A stretch of 64,000 nucleotides of DNA from Anisus vortex (taxonomy: Eukaryota > Mollusca > Gastropoda > Planorbidae), in assembly GCA_949126835.1 (NCBI GenBank), contig OX421495.1, positions 4,542,011-4,606,010 of the forward strand, in the 5' to 3' direction. The notes under the pieces were generated by a model. The model was not told where the DNA came from and made no database searches. It saw nothing but the letters and a program-made list of their open reading frames with translations. Both the position numbers and the translations under genes were made by a program. This document shows positions 33,536 through 43,100 of the stretch, piece after piece (within the stretch, counting starts at the first letter, position 1; every line of letters starts with the position of its first letter).

Positions 33536-34834
33536 TTAAACCTAAAACTTTTGTTTTATAAATTGCATGTTTTGGAACCATTCCAGCTTTTTTAATGTAG
33601 TTAACTGCAAATTTTTATACATGAACTTTAAGTTTTGTCAACATTTTCAGCTGAGTGAAAAAACAAAACAACTTTTAACTCCACACTCAATATATCTCCA
33701 CATAAATTAATCCATGATCATTTTGTACACATACAGTGGTGGTCAATACTGTAAAACTTCTGTTATCCATTTGATCCTTGTTATTTCCATAATATAGTTT
33801 ATTCATTGCATGATTTAGAGTTTTGATGATTGATCAAACTTGAATTTTTGTTTTTGCTTGTAAGTTGTTTTTTGTGTGTCCTTTTGTACATAAATGTCGT
33901 CCTCAAGGACTTAGTCTTGCTGTTACATAAAGTAAATGTTTCAATTATTTGTATGAAGTGTTTTGATGAAGACACATTTGAAGCCATCAGCACACGTTTA
34001 AACAAAAAATACTCAAATACTTTATATTAATTTTAAATGAATGTAAATGTCAATTTTTTGTGCACATTACAAAAGCTGTAATTAAAAAACAAAAAAAAAC
34101 TGCATTAAATTGATCACATTGATATTACATTTTTATTCACAAAGGTGCCTTAAATCTGTACTTGATTTTACAAAAATTCATTGATTTAACTATCTATGCA
34201 ATTCTTGCTTTTTAATGTCATGTTCATTTTGGCAGACATAAAATTTATACAAATGTATTTTTGTTTCCCTTGTAGACCGTTGATATAATTGTATAACACC
34301 ATTGTGGGATGTGAAATACCATAAATACCTTTTGTGATGGTCTGCATAATTTTGAAGTCTTGCATAGTCATTTAGCATGTTTATGTTATGCAAATAATGC
34401 TGTGAAATATGCAAAAAAAAATGATATAAAAAAGGAACAAATAAAAACAACTAACCCAAACTCTAAAGCATTTTTCTGTTGTTTTTATTAATCTCTTCAT
34501 CAAATTTTTTAAGAAATGTAAAACATACATATATATACAAAAGTTATGTACATATCTACAACTCATTCATTCAAGCAAGTCTGAGACAGTATAGTTTCCA
34601 TAACTGTAATGAAATAAATTCCCAATGACTTTTATCTGACATTCTCACTGTCATGGACACGCTACAACAGGGAATACAAACTCATTAAACTTAAACCTGA
34701 TATAAAATGTTGTTTAAACTTTGTCTAAACATAACAAAACTAAGCCATGTGTAAATAGTATGCTTTCATATTGTAAACATTCACAAACAGCCACAATTGT
34801 AAGTTTATACGACCAGCTTCTACTTAAAAATGTG

Positions 34835-34949
34835 TTAACGTTTGACTGAGAAATCTTGAAACAATTTCTTTTGGATCTTTTTTTCTTCTTTAAAAGCACA
34901 ATTTTTAATGACAGACTTTGGACTACCAGTTTCTGCAAGCCATTTTTTC
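34835..34949 (-). CDS. ACYP: Acylphosphatase terminal exon, distal copy (b)
   Basis: After a TTTTTTTTCTTGCAG acceptor the exon supplies the last base of a shared Met codon, then KKWLAETGSPKSVIKNCAF, a Lys-rich segment and DFSVKR before TAA (34837-34835). Its coding length (115 nt) equals that of the proximal copy. It covers the C-terminal half of the acylphosphatase fold. Compared with exon a it has Lys-rich EEKKIQKKLF in place of NEITIAKPTY. Confidence 0.85.
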
Positions 34950-37900
34950 CTGCAAGAAAAAAAAAGATAAAATAAAAATTGTGTATAGAAAAATGTAGCT
35001 TGCTTGTAAAATAATAACAACCAAAGCTGGTTAATAAACTTCATTATGAATTATATCACCTGAATACTAAAAATAAATATTTTAACTACTGGGCTAATTG
35101 TTACCACAATACTGAACAGTTTAAAGAATAATATTCCTGTGTTATTGTGTTATTTATGTAACTATAATAAATAGATAACATGCAAATATCTATAAAAAAG
35201 GGAACAGTAGGCAATAGCAACTCAATGTGTACAGAACATGAACAGAGTAAAACAAAATGAGAAACTTGAAACAAATAATATGTTTAAAAATTGAAAGAAA
35301 AATCAAATCAAGAGTGACTTTAACTTTGTAAGCAAATAACAGTTTTCTCTTACTTTCAATATTACCATCTAGTGAGTTTGTACTATTCATTAGAACATAA
35401 TTTCTAAACTGTGCCATGATCTACTTCTCTATTTTAAAATCTGAATATGTGGGTTTTGCAATAGTTATTTCATTGGTAAACACACACTTATCTATGTGAG
35501 ACTCAGGACTGCCAGTTTTTTCAAGCCATAATTTCCTGCAGAAAATATTTTTATCTTGCTTGTTTTGTTTGATTATATCAACTCTTCAATGAAAACTTTT
35601 CAAATAATTTTTTTTTTTTTACCACAAACTGACTATCACTAAACTATATAATTTCTTCATAGTGAATGAAAATGATCACATTAAAAAAAAGCAATTTGTA
35701 AAGACATCAACAATTAACAGAGCGACAATTAGATAAGAACCAAATATTTTTAAGATTTTAATTAGTGAATAAAACAAAGAACATGTGAGATGTAACCTTA
35801 CATAATTTTGACTTTGTCGTCTGGTCCTTCTAGGACTCCTACCACAGTGCCCGTTGGTGCATTTTGCACCCAGCCAGTCAGTCCCAATTTTTTGGCTTCT
35901 GCCTGGGTGTGCTGTAATAGAGCAAAAAACTTTGGTTCTGCCTAAAGTACGTCTGCTGGAACATCTTTTCAACATTAGTGACAATGTTTATTGACCATTA
36001 CTGAAATAGTTTCTATTCGACTTAAAATGAAATAAAAAAAAAAAAAGGATTAATACTCTAAAATCTTTTTTCAAAGCCTCTAGCTTTCCACATACTTGAT
36101 TAAAAAAAAATTACCAAACCAATATACACCAGCATGAATTAAATATCTTCATGTTAACCCGTAGTCAATGTCCGTGCGTTAGTCCAAACGGAAAATTTTA
36201 ATAGTGGATTTTTTTTAAACATTCATAGAATTCAAAGATAATTTCCGCACAAAAAAAACAACAACACAATTCGTTTGTTCATAATTGGTTTTTAACTAAA
36301 TATTTTTTTCAACCCTGATTTGTCAGCTAAATTCATACATTTTCCCAAACCTGAAAAGCAAAGTCTGGGGTTCTTACTCTAAAATCATTGAAGACATCCC
36401 CAAATTTTACATAAAATGTGCAAACTAATATCTGCCAAATGTATATATATATATCAGGGGTCGGCAACCTGCGGCTCGCAAGAAATATGTACAAACTTTC
36501 CCAAACCTTGGTCAGTTTTCCTAAGCTATACCAACCGATTTAGCCTTCTAGGGAGGAGTTATCACTCCTTAATTATTTACCAGTTAAATGTTCATTACTG
36601 GATGTTGGGTCTTTTGTTTACGTTTATATAAAAGTATTTAATAATAACAGACATTGTTAAGATCTCTCTTGAACATGTATGGCACGAATAACAAAAAATA
36701 ATAATTGGAGAAATTTTTGTTTTATATTTTATTTTAATTGCATTTGAAAGTAAGCAGGCTAATCTGATAAATACACAATTTTTAACTCCAACTCAACATC
36801 AGTTGTAAAAAGCTTAGTGTAACTGCAATGGCTATTGGACTGGGGGTGGGAGGGGGGGGGGGGAGGATGGATCCTGGCAGTTTTAACCACACTGCCCCAT
36901 ATTATGAAAATTGTGAAACTAATTTAACTTATTATTAGTTTTCAAAAGTAAAAAAAAATTTATATCTAAATGTTGCAGACTTACTTTCCTGAAGAACACA
37001 CCTGTAGAGAAGAAAATGAGATAAGTCTGATAAGTCATGTTGTTAGTTTTATTTTCTTCAGAACATGCATAATTTTCAGGGGCGAAGCCACGGGAAGGGT
37101 GGGCGGAGGATGAGGGGGGGCTAAGCCCCCCCCCCCCCCCCTGGAATTTAAAAAAAATATCTTCATCAACAGATTTTTAAAAAATATGTACTAAATTCGC
37201 TAAAAATTTGGTAAGTATTTGTCATGCGAAATTTCAGCCCCTCCCTGGAACAAATTTCTGGCTTCGCCCCTGATAATATTACAGGTGCATAATAATATTC
37301 TAACTTTTAAAAATGGTATTTGTTTATAAAACAAAAATATGGTTTAGTTTTGTGACTTTCTTTTAAATATTTGCACTCTGTGTATTCTAGTTTAAGTGTA
37401 CTAGACATTTGTAATTGTTTCAGCTTCTTTAAGAAATTTTAATTTGTACATTTTTTTTGTGTAAATGCAATAAGTGAAAATTTTCTACCATTGACCATTA
37501 AAAAATGACTAGGCAAATGTTATTGTGATTCAGAAACCTAATTAACCTCATCCTCAGCTATGTGAATCAGAAACATAATTAACCTTACACAGGTATGTGA
37601 ATCAGAAACATAATTAACCTTATACAGGTTTGTGATTCTGAAACATAATTAACCTTATACAGGTATGTGATTCTGAAACATAATTAACCTTATACAGGTA
37701 TGTGATTCTGAAACATAATTAACCTTATACAGGTATGTGATTCTGAAACATAATTAACCTTATACAGGTATGTGATTCTGAAACATAATTAACCTTATAC
37801 AGGTATGTGATTCTGAAACATAATTAACCTTATACAGGTATCAGTATAAAGTCTACAATTGCATAGACATAAGTGTAAGATGAATGTTGCATTTATTTAG

Positions 37901-39569
37901 AATATTGTTTTGTTTTAATATTTTTAAAATTGTATACACATTTACAGACTTATTCTTAATAAAGAAGATTCTTGCATCCTAACCTAATTCATTGCTTTAA
38001 GTGATAAGGGCTTATGTTACGTTGGTGGTTTTCCAGCCTAGAAGTAATCTCAGCATGAAACCCACTGTGACAATGCCCCTCAGGAAGAAAAACAAATCAT
38101 ACATCTTATCTTTTATGTAACAGATGTTCCTTCTATACAAGAGATTATTATGTCCTTCTGGTTTGCATCCACTTCTGATGCTAATTTATTTTTATTCCTA
38201 ATTTGTTCAGGTAACCCATTCCTATGTCCAGATGCTCAGAAAGAAAAATAATTTATATGCGCTTGTTCTTTAATATGGCAGCAGAAAAGTGTCTTTATCC
38301 TTATAATGTCTATCTGATTATTCCAATAGATTAATGCGTTGTAATTCTTTGAATTTAATTCTTTATATATTATTTCTTATTGCAAGTAAAATAAACAAGA
38401 GAGCAAACTGCTCTGCAGGCTGTCTAATAATTTATTAATTTTTTTACTGTTTTTTCTTTACTTTCCTTTCTTATAGTGTGTTTAGATTTAGTGATTTAAC
38501 TATTGGTGTCCCACTAGTCAGTTGTAAATATTCACTATAATGAATCTTGCAATGTTGTTTTTTTTTTTTACTTATTCCATTGTTTTAAAAATGTTTTCAG
38601 GATTTCCTTACAGAAGATGCATATTATAGCATATAACACAGTTGTTATAGTTAGATGTTATTAATATTATATAGGCTTGTGTGTGTGTTGAAGTGACGAC
38701 TGCACTGTACAAGACGTGTATGATTCTGCAAGGTGCACCCTAGCCATACAGCCTGTCATTGTCTGCTAGAGTTTGACAAGAAGAAGATATTTGAATCCTT
38801 GTATTATTATATTGTTAAGCATGATTTTTAGTTCTATGTTCTTGTAACATTTGTACAAATTATTTTATTTTTAAGAAGCCTAAAGATAGTTTTATTTTTG
38901 TTGGTCATCATGTGAATTGTATGATAATTAGTTGTTTATAAATTATTGCTCAAAAGTACTTTGCATTTTTAATCATTTTAGTTTAAGTTTAATGTTTCCA
39001 TGAATAACAAAGTGTTTATTTAGGTTTCCATTTTGTTGACTTTTTGCTAGTCTTTTAGTTTTTGATAATCTTACTAAAAAGAAAAAAGGTTAATAAAAAG
39101 GACATTTGAATTTTTCTGGGTGGAAAGACATACACATAGTCCACATATAGACATGTAGGCCTACTAGTAACTAGAGTGACTTACGACTAGTCTATTAGTC
39201 CTTGCAAACGGAAAATAAATCTTTTTTTTTTCAATGTTTTTTCACAGCATTATTTGATTTGATTGTTCTGTTGTATCCTAGGATACTAGGCTAGATGGAA
39301 TTTAATGATAATTTGGTCAAATTTCTTAATTTCTAAAATCTAAATCTAAATTTTTAATAGTTTTAGTTTTAGTCATACCATACTCTATACACGTGAGATT
39401 CGTAGACCGCAGGGTTACAAACGCCTTTGTTGGGTATTAAAACATTTTAGCTAAAAAGATGGGCTCAAGACAAAATAATTTGAAAAGTTTTAGGTAATTT
39501 TAACTCTTGTTGATCACCTTGCACTTTTCCAAAGACCTCAAAATTAACACTTGTAAGTGTTGTCGCCAT
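34835..39569 (-). CDS. ACYP: Acylphosphatase with alternative terminal exons
   Basis: Minus-strand exons: exon 1 39569-39518 (MATTLTSVNFEVFGKVQ plus G), a 17-nt microexon 37001-36985 (completing GVFFRK), exon 3 35911-35802 (HTQAEAKKLGLTGWVQNAPT and onward), then one of two terminal exons, 35535-35421 or 34949-34835. Junctions are GT-AG and phases fit (1, 0, 2). Either product is 97 aa, the usual acylphosphatase length (about 98-99). The two catalytic residues of the family are present and correctly spaced: Arg22 in FFRK and Asn40 in GWVQN. The enzyme hydrolyses the carboxyl-phosphate bond of acylphosphates in the cytosol and needs no cofactor. The gene is divergent from the CCDC42-like gene (start codons 567 bp apart) and convergent with the PTPN14-like gene. 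Intron 1 (2.5 kb) carries a minisatellite, a MITE and a LINE tail. ACYP1 versus ACYP2 orthology is not decided. Confidence 0.95.
35421..35535 (-). CDS. ACYP: Acylphosphatase terminal exon, proximal copy (a)
   Basis: After a TTTCTGCAG acceptor the exon supplies the last base of the Met codon, then KLWLEKTGSPESHIDKCVF, TNEITIAKPTYSDFKIEK and TAG (35423-35421). GSPxSHIDK and YSDFxI are hallmarks of canonical acylphosphatases, so this copy looks ancestral. It is 115 nt long, the same phase and length as the distal copy. Confidence 0.88.
36455..36600. mobile_element. hAT MITE end remnant
   Basis: CAGGGGTCGGCAACCTGCGG at 36455 is the terminal motif of the hAT MITEs seen elsewhere in the window. 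No matching right end is evident. It lies in acylphosphatase intron 2. Confidence 0.55.
37077..37272. mobile_element. hAT-type MITE with CAGGGGCGAAGCC ends, second copy
   Basis: The ends CAGGGGCGAAGCCACGG and CTGGCTTCGCCCCTG are inverted repeats. The flanking 8-mers ATAATTTT (37069-37076) and ATAATATT (37273-37280) differ at one base. The right half matches the reverse complement of the copy at 7380-7570 (GCTAAAAATTTGGTAA). It lies in acylphosphatase intron 1. Confidence 0.82.
37523..37842 (+). repeat. 35-bp minisatellite, about 9 copies
   Basis: The units contain TGTGATTCTGAAACATAATT and AACCTTATACAGGTA. The first three copies are diverged (GTGAATCAGAAACA) and the last six are nearly identical. 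The array lies in acylphosphatase intron 1. Confidence 0.92.
38098..38330 (-). mobile_element. LINE 3'-end fragment, minus strand
   Basis: On the minus strand the sequence runs GGAATGGGTTACCTGAACAA, then AGGACATAATAATCTC, TATAGAAGGAACATCTGT and an AAAGATAAGAT tail. These are the 3' words of the resident LINE (5095-5253). It is more diverged than the other copies. Confidence 0.75.
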
Positions 39570-40136
39570 GATAAACAACTTTAGCCGTTGAATTAAAAAA
39601 CATTCAGAGGAAAATTACAAAAACCGAAATTGTTTATTTATAGACTTCTTCAAGGACTACTAAGAAATTAAAAACTTCTAAATAAAAATACTATCTTGCC
39701 ATCCTTATTAGTTTTTTTATTATAATTATAAACTATGTTCATGCTAAAACTTATAAGGTAATAATTAAATGTGTTTTTGTTCGTTTAAGAAGTCAGCGTT
39801 TTGTAATATAAATACTCTCGAAATAAGTAAAATAGATTTATTTTAAGTCTTACAAAAAATGCTTATAAAATTATTTTTCACAAACATAACAATATTAAAC
39901 GATATTAGAAGATTTTTATTTTCAATAATAATTTTGTCATAGTATTCATAGTTAGTTTTGATTTTAAATATTATAGATATAACTGTGTTTGTTTAGAGAT
40001 TATTTTTTCTAGCTTGATGCTTCCTTGGAAACACGAAAACCCAATTACTCGAACGTGTCTGCTATTGTTTATATTTTCGTAAAAGAAAATTTTTATAACC
40101 TTTTCAAGTACTTAGAAAATCAACAACAAAAAGAAA
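39570..40136. promoter_or_regulatory. Bidirectional promoter region, ACYP / CCDC42
   Basis: The 567 bp between the two outward-facing start codons must hold both 5' UTRs and core promoters unless a non-coding exon lies elsewhere. It is AT-rich and shows no clear TATA box by eye. A candidate X-box lies near the CCDC42 side. Confidence 0.6.
40019..40032 (+). promoter_or_regulatory. Candidate RFX X-box of the CCDC42-like gene
   Basis: GCTTCCTTGGAAAC fits the nematode-style X-box consensus RYYNYY-WW-RRNRAC at all 14 positions. It lies 105 bp before the ATG of a ciliary gene, the usual distance. RFX factors drive ciliary genes in animals. A chance match is possible, since the consensus is loose. 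Confidence 0.4.
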
Positions 40137-43100
40137 ATGACAGTTAGTTTGGAAGAATATTTTCGTACAACGTTTGAGGATAAACTCCTCGTGTAAGTTA
40201 TTAGGAAGGCAATCTTTTATTATTTTTAATTTGGCTTTTTTTTTTTCATTTTTGAATTTTCTCTCTCATACGGCCATACTCATACACTATACACTATACA
40301 ACTCACACTAAGTCATCAGTCATGCCATGACCATACTCGTTGCCAATAAGTAATAAGTCATTAGTTATCTACGATTTAAATATTTTGAAAGATCAATATT
40401 TTTTCGAACAAAGACAGTAAAATCAAATTAAAATAACATTGTTGAGACTAGTTAAGAGCATAGGCCTAAATATAAGTATTATAATTATAAGCATTAATAT
40501 AAAATTATATAGGAACTATGGCTAAGGCGCCTAAGCATAGGCCTAAATATAAAATAGCCTATATATTATATATATGCTACTATGTAGGCAGTAGGCCTAT
40601 CCTACAGGAAAATATCTAGGCCTAGGGTCTAACTAGGACCTTACCATTTTCAGAGCATAGTCAAGATTCCTTATAAGTTTACAGACGTTCCTTCTAGATA
40701 AAAGATTATTACGTCCACTAGGCCCAAAACTCCTGCAGGGCGACAGGGATCGGTCTGTGGCGGGGATAGAACCTGCAACGTGTCAGTTGGTTTTTTGGTT
40801 GACAGTCCGGTGAACTAACCGCTGGACCAGCCGGCATCACAATTGCAAGGATTGCAAGGGGAAGAGTGGGGGAAAGAGCGAATAGTGCACAATAAATATA
40901 AAAAAAATAAATTGGAAAAGGGGGGGGGGGAACCATGGGCAAATTCTGAACTTGAGTACCAAACATTTTCTTATATGATGAAATGAAAAAAAGTCACATC
41001 AGTTTGCTTAATTATCATTAAATAAAAAAGTCTTATGATAATTGAGTTCTATTTGGCCAGGATATATTTATTTTAGCCCATTTATTATTTTTGATCTCCT
41101 ACTATATAGAAAAATGCCAGAAAGAGAGGATGACCATCTCACGCCTGCAACCAGATTGTTGGAAAAAAGACGAGAGATGGCAGAAGTGGAACAGGCCCTA
41201 GCAGCACAGAAAGAGGTTGGTTTTCAGCGCAGAAAAAAGAACAACCCATATTCTTTTTATTTAATTTTTTAAATTATCTATATTAGCTTTACTTTCTAAA
41301 CTTTATTGTTTATTTGATAATGTAATTAAAAATTTGATTATTAAATTACAGGAATTTCAAATGAAAATGGAGAGCTTACAGCAAAGACGTGAAGAACTGG
41401 AGAGAAAAGAGTTTCAATTGAAAGAGTCTTTATTAAAATTTGATAAATTTTTAAAGGTAATGTATTAGTGGAGCTTTCGCCATTTGTATCACCTTTACTA
41501 GTATTACAACCTCAATTTAGCTTGTATTATAATCAATTGAAGTGACTTATTTACAAAGGCCATAAAAAAAAGAAAAATATAATTCATTTCAATTAGACTA
41601 CCAAACAAACAATAAACAACGTTGGACCGAATAGATCCATAGAGCTAGTGAAGCAGCATTCACCAGTTTCTGTGGCCACGACATACTAGTTGATTGTGTG
41701 GCCAGCACTATGCAGAGCCGCATTTACTTTACCCCAACTAAGGTCAGGTACCCATCAGAGCTGGGTAGATTCCTGGACACCCTCCAGTCTCGTGTCAAAA
41801 CCCAGGATTCGAACTCAGGATCTTCGATACGCCAGTCGAATGCGCTGCTGCTCGGCCACCATGCCCCACTCTAAAGGTGATGTCAGATTAAAATTAATTT
41901 ACTGTAATTAGAAATGAAATAGAATAATACAATAAATCAAAAAAGGAAAAAAAAGCAATATAATTTTAATAACAATAAGCTTTGGAAAGTAAAAATTAAG
42001 GGTCAATCAATCACAGGTCATGGCAGAAATAAGGGAGGTAACAAGCAAAAAATAAATAAATAAATACACACACATAACACTGCTGCCTATAAGTAACATT
42101 TAAGATATGAAATTCCACATGAAATTTACAAGATTACTGACAACAGTACTCCAAGGCTGTAGCTAAATTCAAGTCCAAATGTATTGTTTTCTGTACATTA
42201 GGATATAGTATGTGGATTTTAAACGATCCCTCTTCTCTCTGCTACCCAGTAATTTTTATTTCATATAAAGATGAAGTCACATTTTATTCTTAACCCTATT
42301 CTTAATTCTATCTCATCTTGACAGATTACTATTACTAATTTTTTCAATATTTACCTTAGATAACAAGGTTTAGAGCCCTACTGTCTTTCTTATATGTTAA
42401 GTCGGTTATTGCTTCATTTATTTGATTTGAATTGTCCTATGTATGTAAAATTTAAAACATCAATTATTTTTTATATCTTAGCCTAGAGATTATATCCATG
42501 TTCTTAGTTGTATGTGCTCTGAGCTTACATTATGTTCTTTGGCAGCGCTATACAAATATTATTATTATTATTATTGGTAGTAGTTTATGAAATTAAAAAA
42601 AAAGATTTTGTCATTTATAATTTATCTTCAACATATTTTATTCTATTAAGGAAAATGACTCTAAAAGAGCTAGAGCTGTAAAAAAAGCAAACGATGAACG
42701 GGAACTAAAGAAGCAAAAAGATAAAGAAATTGAAAGGTATGACTTTTGTAATTGAGAAGTATAATTGCCATAGTTGAGGTGTGATTACTGTAGTCTAATT
42801 GAAAAATGTAATGATATAATTCACCAGAATTGAAACCCAGGACCTTTGGTACACTAGCCGAAAGCGCTGCCACTTGACCACCATGCCCTATATAAATTCT
42901 CAGTGTTACCAAATTTCTTTTTTTCAACAGTAGTGGAAAAAGGGAGCAAAAAAATCACATTTATTTAAACGGATAAGAAAAAAATCAAATTTTATGTACT
43001 GGTAACTATTTATCTTCACAATCACCAATGCCTTAACCCTATGATGGGTTTTAGGGACATGCTTATTGACTGTTTGATAACCTTACCTCATTTGTCATAG

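Larger units (their letters stand above)
30316..34834. other. PTPN14 3' flank and convergent intergenic space
   Basis: The region lies between the PTPN14-like stop codon (plus) and the acylphosphatase stop codon (minus), so the two genes converge. It holds the TTAA-flanked element at 31281-31728 and the 65-bp minisatellite at 32621-33535. The first kilobase or more is probably 3' UTR. No coding exon was found. Confidence 0.55.

Noticed and set aside
39562..39576. GTCGCCATGATAAAC as a possible RFX X-box
   Set aside because: It overlaps the start codon of the acylphosphatase gene on the minus strand (CAT at 39567-39569) and fits the consensus worse than the site at 40019.
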